The notes under the pieces were generated by a model. That model had not been told where the DNA came from. It was given only the letters and a program-made list of their open reading frames with translations, and ran no database searches. Shown here piece by piece: positions 37,901 to 51,956 of a DNA stretch of 64,000 bases. The position numbers were made by a program, and so were the translations under genes. The stretch comes from Colius striatus (Eukaryota > Chordata > Aves > Coliiformes > Coliidae): contig NC_084761.1 of the NCBI RefSeq assembly GCF_028858725.1, positions 95,753,971 through 95,817,970 on the forward strand, written 5' to 3'. The stretch's first letter is position 1; every line of letters begins with the position of its first letter.

Positions 37901-40900
37901 ACATCCTCTTGATCAGATATTGATGCTCTAATCCAGTTTTATAGAGTTCTAATTTAGTCTTTGATGAGATTTAGGACACATCACTTGTATGATTGGTCTC
38001 ATTTTCTAGTAATGCTATTATCTATTTCGTAACTTAGTTTACAAGATATTTTGATGAAGTATTAGCCAGGATTAGAAAAACTCATGTTAAAAGAAAGCAT
38101 TAGAGAATATCTAGCAGTAAGGGCTTATGATTGATTTTTCTGATACAGGATAGATTTTTTTACTTTGACTCTTTATCAATGTCTTGAATACATCATCCAA
38201 AACAAATGCTTTTTGTTGATGCAGCCACTTTTAGGTCACCTAAGATTAAGAATGTAATGTGAGAACAGACATTTTTTTCTTTTACTCTTATAAGGTTCAT
38301 AGCTAACAACATTCATAGTAAAAAATGAGTTTCAAGTGTGTATGAAGCTATTTCAGACATTAAAGATATAAGGCAACTTTTAACCTTCCTCACTCAGTTT
38401 GATATCTTCCTAAAGGCTTTTATGACCTCTTACATTTAATAGAAATACATTCCTATTGTGAGCTTTATTAAATGGTTGTAAGCTGTTTTGTTCAGTATTT
38501 GCAATTGATTCTGCTCAGGCTGGGAAAACCTGATGATGTTTTCCCTTCAGGGTATGTCTTCTTGCCTGTGAGTGTTTCTCTGTGTGTGTTACTCATCTGC
38601 AAGTAAGGTTGTCAAGAACTATAATTAAAGTCAAAGAAACTGATGAGTCTGAACTGAAGTTGTTATTCTTTTAATACCAGCAAAAGCATCATTTGATAGT
38701 ACCTTTAGAACTGAGAATAAGTCTCACCACTATCAAAACCAGGAAGTTACAATCTGCAAGAGCTAAAAGATGTACTTTCTGTACAAGAAACATGGTCCAA
38801 AATCTCCCATTGTGGGTTAAATCTGTCATAATGTAAATTCAGTTCTTGGTAATTCCATGTGCAAGAAACAAGCCTAATTTTTTTTTTTAAAGTCTTAGGA
38901 TGTACCTATGAGCAACTATGCTGTACATTCATGAGGACAATTGAAAATGCCCCAGGGGACTTCTTATTTAATACAAAATGGTGAAGCTTGGTCTCAAACT
39001 ACCTCCTTTAAAGTTAGGAAGACAGGAGAAGCGAACATGAGATAGCACTGAAGTGCTCTCTTTCCTTATAGTACTTTTTTAGGAATAGTCCTTTAAAACC
39101 ATACCTTAGGGTATGTTAGAATGGTCTCTAGGCTTTACTAATTATTGCAGGGCTGGGGCAGTTTGTAGATCGGAAAGCCGTGTTTCCATTTTCTCCCCAT
39201 CTCATTCAGCATGGCCTGGAATAGGAAAACAAGCTGGACAGAAGCAGTAATTGCTGTTGCAGCCAAGATTTGGATTTTGGAGTGGTTACTATTTTTAAAA
39301 CAAATACAGCATATAATGAAGTACATACATTTCCTTTAATTCTCTTCTCTTTTTCTATGATTGTATTTGTTTCAAGCCTCAGTCTTGAATCTCTAACACT
39401 TTGCTTTGCAAGGAATTAAATGGCTTAACATTATTTGGTATCAGAAATACTTTTCTTTGCAGAAAACTCTTCTAATGTGAAAGTTCAATAAATGTTATCT
39501 TTGGTAATTCATGAATATTTGTTACACAATAAAGCACAAGAACATATTCACTATAGTCAAAATGCTTTTTAATAAGGATAAAATTCTGACTTGTCTAAAT
39601 GGTAACCTACTAAATGTAGATATATAGATGGTGTGCATGCTTCTTGTCTCCATGAATATACTCTAATGAAGATGAGTACAGTGTGATTTTACTTTGCAAA
39701 TGAAATTCTAGACAATATCTTTCCATTTATGCAGGATATATTGTTTCATATTTCTGTGTACATATGTCTACATGTGCATTTACATACAATGAAATGTTTT
39801 CTTAGTCCTGGAAATAGACTTAGAACATCATGGCTTCAAAAGAAATGAGATTATTTCATGACTAAATGCTCCCTTGTCTCATTTTTCAGTTATGTCTTAA
39901 GCTTCATTCTACTTTTCCTTACATAATGTAAACTCTGCCCACCACCAATCCACCTGCACTCAGCTGCTTTGAAGAAATAACCATAACGCTGATATAAATA
40001 AATCAACCTTTCCAAAGTCTTCTGTGCTATTCTTTATGTGGATCACACAATCCCTCAGATGCCCAAGGCTCGGGATATAGACTATTGTCCAATCCAGCAA
40101 CAGTTATAAAGGAAAAACAGTGAGAACTCACAGGCATAGAAACAAGACCCTACAGGACCTTTCACTTAGCTGAATAAAAAAAATGTACAATGTCACTTCA
40201 AAGAGACCTCTGGAGATCTCCAGCACAAATTTTGACTTGAAATGAGTTGATTACCATCATTAGATCCACTCATTTGCTGCATTGTGTACCTAGGGCTTGA
40301 ATCTCCCTCAGGATTGTATAAACCCTCTGGGGTCTTGGTCCCCACTAGTTTTACTGGGATTCTTCCCTGTTTTAACTTTCAGAAAGCCCTATGACAGTGT
40401 TTCCATAAAATATATCATATATAATGAATATGTGACTATGAGGGATTTTATCGGCACTCATTTTGATTAACCTGTGTAAGTCACTGATGCCTTTATCCTT
40501 TAGGAGTAGTAAATTGACTCAGTGTCAGGATGATAAATTTTTTATGTTACCACATCATCAGGTAGACCCTTTCTTGGACAGTGTATCGAGGGATACAGCC
40601 TGTGCCAGCAGGAGTTGGAGACTACTGTGTTAGTCACAAGCTCAAGCTATTTGTTCCAGATAAAGGCTTATCAAAACCTGTATATTTATAAGTATCATGT
40701 GCTCCATACAGCCATATATTTTGGAACAGAGGACACTTACTATGGGTCTATTTCACTCTCTCATATATCAATATATCTGCATGCTTTCAAACACATACAC
40801 AGAGGTTACTTAATTATATCTCCGTTCTAAAAGGCATAGATGAAACATCTCACTGTATTTTTCATTTCTTTAATTTCTTCCAAAGCTGATGACACAAGCT

Positions 40901-41060
40901 AGCTGAACACACAGTATAAATCAAAGTCTCTCACCTTCCCCATTGAGCCACAGCTTTTCTATACTGGAAGTAGTAACTTCAGAGGCAAAATAAAGACTCT
41001 TAAGTTTATAGATTCTCTCCTCACTTGTTTGACAGTACAGATTGTCCAACCAAACTTTTT

Positions 41061-41495
41061 CAGAATCTCAGAACGGTCAAGGATAGAAGAGCCCTCTAGA
41101 GCTCATGCAGCCTAACCTCTTGCTAAATCAGATTCCCCTCAATAAAGAAGTACAGGAATGCATCCAGGCACCTTCTGAAACCTCCAGAGAAGGAGCCTCC
41201 ACAGCCTCCCTGGGCAGCCTGGGATAGGGCTCCCTCACCTCAGCACCAAAGGAGTTTTTCCCCATATTCTAGTGGAATTCTTGTGTTTCAGCTTGTGCCC
41301 ATTACCCCTTGTCCTGTCACCAGCTTTACATAAAAGAAAACTGGCTCCATATTGTCAATACTTGTCCTTTAAGTGTTTATCAGCATTGATAAGGTCCCCA
41401 TTCAGCATTCGCTTCTCCAGGCTAAACATCCCCAGATCCTCCAGCCTTTCCTCCTCACAGAGATGTTCCAGTCCCCTCATCATATCGGTCCTACC
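41061..41495 (-). mobile_element. CR1 3' end, same sense as CTNNA2
   Basis: Plus-strand blocks are tcagaatctcagaacggtca, ggagcctccacagcctccct, gcccattaccccttgtcctg, cttctccaggctaaacatcc and tgttccagtcccctcatcat. The plus open frames at 41272-41529 and 41373-41807 run partly on the antisense of this element. Confidence 0.88.
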
Positions 41496-43299
41496 ACATC
41501 ATATCAATCCTACCATTGTCATTCTTTGATTTTGTATTCCTATTTTGCTTTTAGTTTGCTTTTTCTTCCCCAGACCCTTTCAGATCTCATATTTCAAGTT
41601 CTTTGGCTTACTTATATTTTCAAAGTTCTCTCCTTTACCCACTACTTTCATTCCAAGCCTCGTAACAGAATTGCCTTCCACCACATGCATTGTAGACAAA
41701 AATCTTTCCATGAGTCCTATCTTAATTATTTTCACAGCATTGGTACATATGATACTCTCTTCATATTTGCAAACTCCCTTTTTGGCTGTTCTAAATTCTT
41801 ACTATAATCTTCTGTGTGAAACAGTGGGTAAATGTGTAAAACAACTAGGAAAAAAAAAAAGTCTAAATTAAAAATCACAGAAGTAAAATAAAATTCTGAA
41901 GTAATTTATCAAGTATCTATAGAGTCTCTTCCCTCTATGAAATTTAGTATATTCACTTGTGTTATATCCTCTTGTCATATTAACCAGAACCAAAACTCTA
42001 GTCTAGATATCAGACTATATAACTTTGTGGTGTGTAACTCTTGAGCACACATTGTCCAGCAAACGTGAACAGAGTAAATATTTAGGAATAACTGCTCTTA
42101 CTCCTCAACTCCAAGGAAACTGAATCACTAGCAGACAAAGCACAGAATTTCTGTTAGTGATATCTATTAATCATTAAGTACAGCTAGGTCTTAGCTCAGG
42201 TGTTTTCTCCTGGAAACATTGACAGCTTGTCAGTCCAAAAAGCCCCGTCCCGGAATATCTACAAACCTTGTTTTGGCAGACTGTTTCAAGTAGCTTTATT
42301 CCATTTACTAATAGCAAAACTTAATTTGTTGATAGACCTAAGTAACAGAAGTAACCTTTTGCACTCCTGAGAATCTTGAAGAAAAGGAATCCAACAGTTT
42401 TGTCAATTTGCCAACTCTCCCTTCTGAAAACATTCTAATATATGATACTAAATTCTTGCCTGATTCACTTTGTTCACCAAACTCCAAAACATTTTTCCAT
42501 ACTCTTAAGTACTTTAAATGCAAAGGTTCTGATTGCCTACTTTAAAAGCCAACAAAGGAAAACCCCAGAGAGGCCTTCTGATGTGGAGAAATAAAATACC
42601 ATATCAGTAAGTCTTAAGTTACTGCTTATGCACATGCTCTTAATCCAAATTCAGTGAAAGACAGACTTACTTGCTTTTAATACTAGGTGAACTTCAAATT
42701 ACCTGACCTTTCTTTGAGTCTATAGAATTCATAAATAGCTGGTACTTCACTGCCCATACATATACCAACTGGCTTTTATAGCACAAGGTAGTTTCAAGTG
42801 ATATGGCCTCAAAGGAAAGAAAAGTAGGACCTATAAATCATTTTATTTTATTAAATGCGAGATTCATAGGCAGAATTGACAGGGAAACTGCCAGCTCACC
42901 TGAAATAACTGCTGGATGTGCAGTCTTATTCTGTGACAAATAATGAGGCTCATTCTTTTTTTGATGGGTAGATATTTCCAGTTTAGTCTTATCACTGATT
43001 GAGAATAAACATACAATTATTTTACAGTGTATCCCACAACTGTTCATATTTTTATCTATCCAACCTCCCAGTCCAAGTGTTACAGGAATTTTCATAATGT
43101 CCTACTCAAAGTTAATAGAGTAGCTCCAGGTCTTTTACCTTCCTTTTCCCAATAATGTCCTCACTTTCATTCACCATGTAAGAACTCCTACATGAAGTCA
43201 CAATCTGATCTGAATTGTAACTTCAATACATTATAAGAATTGTTCTCTTGGAATCATAGCTGAGCCCATTATGCTGAGATAAATAGGCCTTAGAAAATC

Positions 43300-44170
43300 T
43301 GTTGGGTTTGGGGGGAGCTGCTTGAGGGGGCTGCAGTGCTGCCCCTATAAACAGTTCCCAAAAGTTCCCCAGCTCTGAGTTTGGATCCACCTCCAGCCCA
43401 GATGGGCCAATCTGGCACCTCTGTTAACACTATTTAGAAGGGAAATGGGTATTTCATAGGAAGAGGCAACCATGGGGTCAGGGAAGGAGGAAGGGAGGGA
43501 AAGTGCTGGATTGAAGACCTCCTTGCTGCCAATGGAGAGAGTGTAGCTGTTGCCCTGCAACCCATATAAGGTAATGGCAAGACCAATGGCTGCCAGTAGC
43601 ACTGGAAGGACCCCATGCCAGAGGGGGTGAGTGTTGTGGACCCCGATGAAGCAGAGAGGAGATGCAGCCCTTGGGATGAATGCATGTTGGAGTAGCCCTT
43701 GCAGGGCTGCCCAATGTGTGAGAGACCCTGAGCTGGAGGAGGGGAATGTTGAGACGTCACCTGCCCAGAGGCAAGACCAGTAGCAGGAGCTGCTGGAAAT
43801 GGACTGACTACGCCCCCATTCCCTGCCTCCCTGCTCCACTCAGCAGGGGAGGAGGTAAAAACACCAGGATCAGGTGTTCGAAGAAAGGAGGGGGATCTTA
43901 AAGGGATTGATTTTGCTCTTTATTGTTGCAATGCTCTGTGCTTTCTGTTTATTATATTTTTGGTTGGTAGCAGATAAAATCAGGTCTTGTTTTCTTCCCT
44001 AAGTTGAGTAGTCCTGTCTGTTTTGCCCAGGACTATAAGTGATGAGCCCTCCCTGTCCTTGGGGGGTTCCAAAATCCCTCACTCACTTTTCTCATTCCTG
44101 TCCTGTCAGGAGGGAGAGGAGTGAATGAGATGCTGATTCTGGTCCTTTGCTTGTGGATGGGTCTAAACCA
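43300..44170 (+). mobile_element. Probable solo LTR of an avian ERVL-like endogenous retrovirus
   Basis: This is a roughly 870-bp block, more GC-rich than its surroundings. It starts TGTTGGGTTTGGGGGG and ends in ggtctaaacca, so it has TG...CA ends. Inside are a TATAAA at 43346-43351, a T-rich stretch with an ATAAA-like signal near 43974, and a final part (tcctgtcctgtcaggaggga, ggtcctttgcttgtggatgg) resembling the U5 end of avian ERVL LTRs. No gag, pol or env sequence flanks it, hence a solo LTR. I could not find a clean target-site duplication, so the ends are approximate. The 164-residue minus frame at 43345-43839 is antisense and has no recognisable domain. Confidence 0.55.
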
Positions 44171-47100
44171 TGAGAGAAAAAACCTGAAAACTTGATCCAG
44201 CTAATGTATATATTTGGAGTGTGCTTTGGCTGTTGATTCAGTACTTTTGGATAGTGTTCAAAGGTGTATGGCTGTTACTCTGTGACTCTGTGTGTCTATC
44301 TGGCTCAGAAGTTTAAGACTGGGTAAATTTTCTGATAATACAGATGATTGTGTCTGTAGAGCTTTAAATCAAACCTGAACATGACAGGGGGTTGTCTTGG
44401 ATAAGGGATTTTCTTAGACTCTGTTCAATCTAATCCTGCAGGAAAGACCGTAGAAAAGCTACTAACATAAACAAGAATTAAAAGAAAATGCAACCTCACA
44501 GCCTAAATGGATTGCACATAAATGAGTTGATCAGCTTCAGAGCAGCAGTAACCAGAACAGGTGGATATTTATTCTAGAGTAAGAAATGAATATATAGATT
44601 CTATTTGGTTGTAATGGTCTAGCTAACAAGAATCGGATATTTAGGAATACTAAAAAAACATAAAGCATCCTTAGAGTGAGAAGTTGCCTAAATTTTTATC
44701 AAAACAACAAACATCACTGTTAAAACCAACTCTGTTCAACAAAAGCTGCTACCACAAAAAAGCTATCAGCAAGAGCTAAGAATGTGGAAATGGTATTTGC
44801 TCCAGTAGCCTATGCTCAGCACCTCAGAGGATTTATTCCAATGTAACGGTGCAACTGATTGTGAAGCAAATATCCATTACATCAAATAAACCAAGACAAG
44901 AGAGAAAGGAAATTATTTTGCTCTTAGTCTGTGACTTAATTCAAGGAGGCTTTTTATTCTTAGAGGGGAATTAGAAATTAAATATTCAAATATAAAACTA
45001 TAGAATCATGTATCTGTTTATGGACCAAGGTCAAAGGAACTTGTATTAGGAACAAGGATACATTCTACACAGATTATAAATATTTTAAAAATCTTTTGCA
45101 TTTCAAAACATATCAGTTCCTTTTTTACTTTTATCTAACTTCCTCCTTACCCCTTTTATTTACTTTGTTCCCTATAATAATCTTCAAGTTTACAAGGCTC
45201 CTTATTGAAGAACAGGTATCACATAGTTTTCTTTATTTTACTTTTCAAAACTCAATTGGAATTGGGAATTGAGAGTCTCACTCTGCAACATAAAGGGCCA
45301 AGTCAATATTAATGAGGTTAGCCTGTTAACTTTGAATTGACAGATTTTACTTATCTGGTGAAAATAATTTTGCTACTTGCATGCAGGGAATTTGGTGAGG
45401 AAGATCAAAGGACAGAAAAAAGTGGGGGGAAAGGAATAGAAGAAAGGAAAAAACAACAGTGAGTTTCTTCCTTTACTGAAATAATTTACACTTCAGGAGT
45501 TTGACATTTCCTTATTTTTTTGATCTGTTTTTCTATTTCCAGCAAATTCAATGATGTCAAAAAGAACTCCTTCATATGCTAAGCTGGTATCATATCAATC
45601 TATGGAGGAAAAAGCAAACAAGATCAGCTTTATGCTCATTTTCAGAGATAAACCATATTGAACTATTGAATCCAGTGGGAAAAAGAAAGACATAGAAGTT
45701 TCACCAAAAGATATGTAGTGCATTATATGTTCTGTACACAGTAGTTTTGAAGTTGTTGCAATGCAGTTTTTTCTAACAGAACTATAAGAACTGTGGAGTG
45801 GCTTTCATCTGTATTTCAGGTTTTAGTAAGTTTTATGTCTCTTTTTTAACATAAATACACATATGCCCACATGTAAGATTCATACATATATATGCACACA
45901 ACAGTTTCATTTATAAGTACTGATTAGTAGTTGTCATAATGCAAAAATTCCAGCAATTTGTACTCCCTGTAATAGTTCAGAATCATAACTCATCTTTTGA
46001 ATCAAAATGAATTGTACTGTGTTTGTTTGTAAACACAGTAGTAATTTACAATATTGTAATAATTATCCTGATGCTTCATAGTCACATCAAAACAAATATA
46101 GTACATTCTCAGAAACTTCTATAGTCATAGGTTAGGAAGCTTGAATTCTGGAGTCTATTTTACTTCTAACATCGTACTGTATGCAAGTTGCCAAATAATG
46201 GTATTTCATTTTAATGTAAATAAAATACTGTTTATTTGTACTTGGCTATCCAAGAGAAAATGAATAAGAAGATGGAAGCAGAAGCAGCAAGTAGACAAGC
46301 AGATGTAGATGTGCATTTGGATACTAGATCTCTGGATAGCAAAAGAGCATACAGTACCCAGCACCTTGAAGATAAATAGCTTGGAAAACACTATCAGGAA
46401 AGCACTGTAGTAACTGTGCTAGACCAAATAACAAGACAATGCTCTCAGAAAGGGATGCACAGGGGTTCAAGTCTCTACATCACCTCCTGTTCAGAGCAGC
46501 AGCGGAAGAAGCAAGCTGGGCAATCTGAAACTTTTCTGTATGTCAGTACTGAGGCTTGGGGACAGACTCAGATAATTTTTGTGGTTGAAGCTAGATTTGC
46601 CCATCTGTCACTAACTGTAAAAAGAACCCAACCAAACAGAAACACAATGGTGATGAAGCCTGGTAAGCAGCAGATGCTAACAATGCCAGACTGGAAATGA
46701 TGAAGTCAAGCGATTCGGCCACTTCAATTTCACAACGGATGGTGATGTTCCGATAACAAATAGATGCTGGAGATTCACAATGACTTATTCAGCATCCACA
46801 TACACTGAATAAAGAGACTTCAAAAAGAAACACACACAACCACAAAAGCCAAGCTGGCAGAAGCACTGATTTTGGTAACTGGAATAAATAGATGAATATG
46901 ACAATTCAATGGATATGAAAAGCTGAACCGAGATGGAAGTAGGTAAGAAAAGATCACAGCATTTACTATGCAGCATAACTGTCAGCGATACAAGGACAGA
47001 TCACTTCATTAATATGAGGAAAATAGAAGAGGATCTTTTCATTGCTGTGGGAGGATCAAGGTATTAAAATTACATATGTACATATGTCAAGAAGTGAAGA

Positions 47101-48325
47101 CCAATAGTGGCACAGACACAGGAACATTTAAGTTGCTCCTTTTAGGATTGCATATATGACTTCAGAATGTCTGATTCAAGAAAGAAAATGTTTAAGACCT
47201 TCTAATGTGCTTTGCAAAAAATCAAAATGGCATGTAGTTGAGAACATTTGCTCTGACTTTTGATGTGTTTGAGGAAGGCCAGTGATTTCACTGGGGAATC
47301 TTATGGATGAAATGCATAAAGTTAGTTGTCCTAACACTCTTCGTACTTGATTGGGCTTAAACAATGAAAGGGTGCTTTTTCAAAACCACATTTGAAAACA
47401 ATCTTGTTTCAGGTATCTTGGGTCTCACAAATCACCATCATTTTTAAAGCACACTCAGGAGAGTGAAACATTATACATTTACATGCCTATGGCCTGTATT
47501 TGAGTTAAAAAATAGCAAAGGTGTCGTGAGGCTGTACTAAGGTGATTAGTTAAAATAGCAAAATAAGAAAATCATGAAGAGCAGCAATTGCTGCTGCTTG
47601 GTTCTACTAATCTCCCAGAGGCACTGAGTCCAACATTAGGAGAAGAAAAGAAAAAATCATTAAAAAATTTAGAAAACTAATTTTTAGTAAGATTACTGCT
47701 GCTGCACATTCCTGTCTTTATTTCTAAAAGAGTTTGTCTGTAAAAAGTCTGTAGTGTTCACTGAAAATAACTGAAATAACTGGATAGGAATTAGAATACA
47801 TCATATTTGTGTTTGCCACTGGCATTTGAAAACAGCACATGCATCAAAAATATAAGTATTTTGCTGGCCTTCCAGAGTTTTTGCTAAACCTAGTATGCAT
47901 TGGAACCTGAGTGAATGAAATTCCATTAGTCATCACCATCTTAACAATATGCACTTCATACAGAGCTGGCTTCTGCAGAGGAGAGAAATTACCAGCACTA
48001 ACAAAGGAAAGAAGATTTATAATGAGTAAATATACAAAAGCTACAAATAATTATATTCACAGCTTGGCAATGACTTTCTAGGCTATGAAATTACTTTTCT
48101 TTTGAAAGAATGAAGATTTTATAAGGTTAGTATAAACAAAGGGTAATTGGAAAATCAAATTGCCCCACACAAGTTATTGTAAGGTCTGGAATAATGGCAA
48201 TAACATTTTAAAAAGCTTGCTTATGAATCACTATATTTTTGCTTTGTACATTATTGCCATCAAAAATGCTCCCTTTCAAGTGCTACAAGGGAAACAAAAC
48301 CAGCTAAATACAAATACCAGCTTAC

Positions 48326-48460
48326 CCCTGATACAATAAGTTCTCCTCCCAGGTTCTGAACTTCTGCCTTCACTTTGCTGCAGATATTGAGTTGGTGGCA
48401 GTAGAGGGCAATGCGCTGCAGGTAGGCTAGTAGATCCTGTTTGCAGGCTGAGTCGGGGCA
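48326..48460 (-). CDS. CTNNA2: CTNNA2 internal exon: actin-binding domain, upstream of the alternative exon
   Basis: This exon has 135 nt (45 codons), phase 0 at both ends. The acceptor is ttgcctgtag and the donor is GGG|gtaag. The product starts CPDSACKQDLLAYLQRIALY and ends NLGGELIVSG, about residues 766-810. The sequence is nearly invariant across vertebrate alpha-catenins and forms a central helix-turn-helix of the actin-binding domain. Its last residue can be joined either to the alternative 48-codon exon at 34842-34699 or directly to the terminal exon at 18332. Both joins keep the frame. Confidence 0.97.
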
Positions 48461-51085
48461 CTACAGGCAAAAGAAATGATTGATTAAATGTAGCTGAGTT
48501 TATATGATTATAGAGAAGTAATCAGAGCAGATAATGGCAACATGTGTGTATTGAGGGGGTCCATTTCACTTCCTCTTCACAGGAAATACCTGATGAAATG
48601 TGATAAGTCAAACTCTACCTCTCATTTAACTGAAGACTTACAAATTCTAACCTGAAGATGGACTATCAGATTTTTGTAAAAAAAAACTCCTCTATCAGCC
48701 ATTAATGAAAGGCAATACAAATAATATGATTGCCATGGTTCACTTGTGATATCAGTTTGTGTGGAACGGAAGAATCTATTAACCAGGCAAAAGACTAAGC
48801 TCAATCCAAAACTCCAAGTTGCCTCCTGAGTGTCCAGGTTAAGATGCAGCATGGGCCAGTTCAAGTCCAGATAAACATGGTTTTGACTGATTACATCTAC
48901 TCTACTGTCAACTCTTGACTGTCTAGCCAGCTTCCCTGCCATTTATGCAGACTTCAGAGGACACAGCTCTGCTTCTAGGTTGGCAGATGCCAGGCCCTTT
49001 ACAGGCACATGAAGGACTCAAGAGGCAGAGAGGAAGGAGGCTGCTTGGGTTTGGTATTGACAGATTTGGAATGCTTATTGTTAATGCATAAAGACTTTAA
49101 TCTGTGATAGAAGGAAATTATTTACTAAAGTATAAGTGACATGTTACAGAGTCTCACAGAAAGTTGTCAGTCTTGCAGTCCATCTCAAGAACACAGAGAA
49201 AAGATGATCTGTCCGCATGTTTTAAGGGAAATCTCTTCATACTAGAGGGAAGGCTATCTACAGCTCTGTACCATATTGGATACTGTGCATGTCAAAAGCT
49301 TTTTGATAAGAATAACATTAGATAAATGTACCTACATCTACACTAGGTGATAGGCTTGGTGAAGGTTTTATTACCAATGTAACTAGAAAAGGTCTGAATA
49401 CAATTTATTCATAGCCTTTAGAACCTTTAATAGAAACTGCATCATCCCCCAACAACAGCAACAGCACAATAAAAACCACTTTCATAGTCAATACTCAAAG
49501 TTCTGCCTCAAGAGAAGAGACTCAGTAATTCACTCAATGAAACATTGCTAAAATGGTCCATTACTAACAGTATATCCTCAATAAAGACTCTTTGGAGCAA
49601 CCCAACGACTGACTGATAACACAGAGTTGTATATCTGAATGTTTGGATGTATATTTTGGGGAATAAAGACTTCAGGACTTCTGAATATATCTTTTTAGTA
49701 TCTTATAAAGTTTATAGTCAATTTTTGTAAAACATTATCAGAGCACTTAAACAAAAACCAATGGAATTAAACACACACAAGTCAACAGCATCACAACCTC
49801 TGACTTGAGATGACTGCTCTAGTCCCCAAACTAGCAATAAACCAAACTGGAAGTTCACAGTGGCTGTTAGGTTTAATCTACTCTACACTTATGGCAATGC
49901 TATAATGGCTCTTTCTCAGACAGTTGCCACATCTTTCAGGTGTGAATCCCTAAGTGACCTCTTCTCACTACCAGTGACAATTTAATACAGACATATTTAC
50001 CCTCTCTGGAAGTCTATGAAGTGAAAGAAATTAACTTTAAAGCAATACTTCTAGAGAGCTGACAAGGCTTTAAATACAAGTACCTTGGAGCAAAATAAAA
50101 TGTAAGATCTCTTTCATTGTAACAGTAATTAAAAATGGAACTGTCCATAAAAAGTTGATATCGCATGAGTGTCTCCAAAGCTCTGTAAAATGCCATTAAC
50201 ATACAAGCATTAAAACAAATACTTCATTCTCATAGTGATTTTACTGTTTATTATTGAAGTGTGCATCTCACATTCTTATGAAATTCAAATGTTACTCAAG
50301 CCAATGCCCTCTAAGCATATCAAGTCTCTTTGTGTTTCTTTCTTTAACATATTCCACCTCTGCAAATACTATAGATCAGGAATTTCATTAGCTGACAGAT
50401 GGATTTCTTCTTTCTCATACTAAAAGGAACAGATGCTACATTTGAAGGATTGGAGTGGGCTAACTGCAGGAAAAATACTTGCTGATACTGAAGACAATCT
50501 AAACCTAAAATTTCTGAAGGAATAAGAAAATGGGCAGTTTAAGGTTTCTTGCCACTCTGCTCCATATTCCCTGGCAGCATGTTACACATTATGATAGGCT
50601 TATTTGAAGCAGAAAATGTAATGAAGACATAGACCCTAGAACATGGAACAAGGGGCTGTAAGGTGAAACCATAATACCTTGGTGCAAAGCAGAAAGGAAG
50701 ATGGGGAATCTTGAAAAAGTACCCTATCAAGGGAAACTGCTGGAAGAGCTGTAAAGCATATAAGGATTCCTAGGCATACAATAAGGGTAACAGAGCATCC
50801 AAGTCTCTACTGCTTTCATGACAGCAAATATATCTGTCTAATTTTAATACAATCATCTCGGTACAGACGTGAGGCTGTGGAAAAATTGAGATATTTCTCT
50901 GTTTGAGACACATGTTTATGACTTTTCTGTACTACGATACCCAATCCCATCGGTATAGAAGAAAGAACTTGAATTCAGTGGGTAGATCCAGGCAGGGACT
51001 TTAAAGAGTTAATTTTATGCCAAGTACAGTTACTTTTCTGCCTCATTAATAAAGGCAACATTCTATTTCTGCTTGTTTTTGTTAC
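48461..51085 (-). other. CTNNA2 intron of 2625 bp
   Basis: This is a phase 0 GT-AG intron made of AT-rich unique sequence. I saw no repeat element, RNA gene or coding signal in it. Confidence 0.9.
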
Positions 51086-51191
51086 CTGATCAGCCACTGC
51101 CCGTGCCAATTTGTCCATCCTTGATCCTGCCTCTGCAATCTTCTTGGCAGCATTAATGACATCTGATGTATTCTTCAGGGGGCCTTTGCCT
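51086..51191 (-). CDS. CTNNA2: CTNNA2 internal exon: actin-binding domain helices
   Basis: This exon has 106 nt. One base completes the Arg codon split by the previous intron, followed by 35 codons starting GKGPLKNTSDVINAAKKIAE and ending ARAVADQ, about residues 731-765. The acceptor is atttcacag and the donor is CAG|gtaac. The intron before it is phase 2 and the one after it is phase 0. The segment is part of the C-terminal actin-binding helical bundle. ARAVADQ, rather than the GRTIADH of alpha-E-catenin, supports the CTNNA2 assignment (comparison from memory of the family). Confidence 0.96.
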
Positions 51192-51914
51192 CTGTGAAAT
51201 ACAATACAATTACGAACAATCTAAATACATTATGAAAGGCAACAATTTTAGTGACCTGGTTTAGTGTTTGATTTTAAAATAGTAACATGAATGACTTTTT
51301 AATTTATTACAATTTCACTTTTTAACTACTTTATGATACAGCTTGATAAAGAAATCGGTCTGCTATATATCCTCTCTCAAAAACATGCCTCACTAGCAAT
51401 TCAGTCTGATGGTGCCTCCCAGCATGTGATCTATACTTAATAGTATATTTATTTTTAATTGGTCATTACACCAACATTCTTTCTGGAACACACCACTGTT
51501 TCTAAACTATGTTATCCCCCAGACAGTGCTAAATGTTAAGCCTGTCACATCTAGAGCAAGAATGTCGCATTTTAGAAAAACTTTTGTAGTAGATTCTGGT
51601 CAGAAAACTGGGACACATTAAGTACAATCCTTACTGCAAACTTCAATGTTACAATTAAAACATATATTATTAGCCTTAAGACTAATTTTTCACTATATTT
51701 TTAGGGTAATGCACAAATCTCTGATTTTAGTCATTAAAGTTATCAGAATGTATACAGACAAAATGAAAAGAATCATTGCAGTCTTCTCAGAGTTGGCTTT
51801 AGACTTTTGCTGCTGCTCATGAGAATGGCTCACTTAGAAGTCATCTGTTTATCCTTTCTTTAATGTGTTTTATTTAATATTATGTGGTGAAATACAGCTT
51901 CTGATAAGACTGAT

Positions 51915-51956
51915 GGAAAATCATTTGGGTTTTTAGGAAAATCATTAGGTTTTTTA
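51915..51956 (+). repeat. 21-bp tandem duplication
   Basis: Two adjacent 21-bp units start ggaaaatcattt and ggaaaatcatta and both end in a T-rich run plus A. They lie in the intron between the exons at 53880 and 51191. Confidence 0.85.

Larger units (their letters stand above)
34843..48325 (-). other. CTNNA2 intron of 13483 bp before the alternative exon
   Basis: This is a phase 0 GT-AG intron. It contains a same-sense CR1 copy (41061-41495), the LTR-like element (43300-44170), the CU-rich tract next to the alternative exon and a TGCATG motif on the minus strand at 35242-35237. The remaining sequence (35250-41060 and 44171-48325) is AT-rich unique DNA with short low-complexity runs and no coding signal that I trust. 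Confidence 0.9.

Noticed and set aside
43345..43839. 164-codon minus-strand open frame
   Set aside because: It lies antisense in the GC-rich LTR-like element, where stop codons are rare by composition. No domain is visible.
46240..46980. Possible processed pseudogene suggested by a 94-codon plus frame and less AT-rich sequence
   Set aside because: I could not match it to any known protein and saw no poly(A) tail or flanking duplication.
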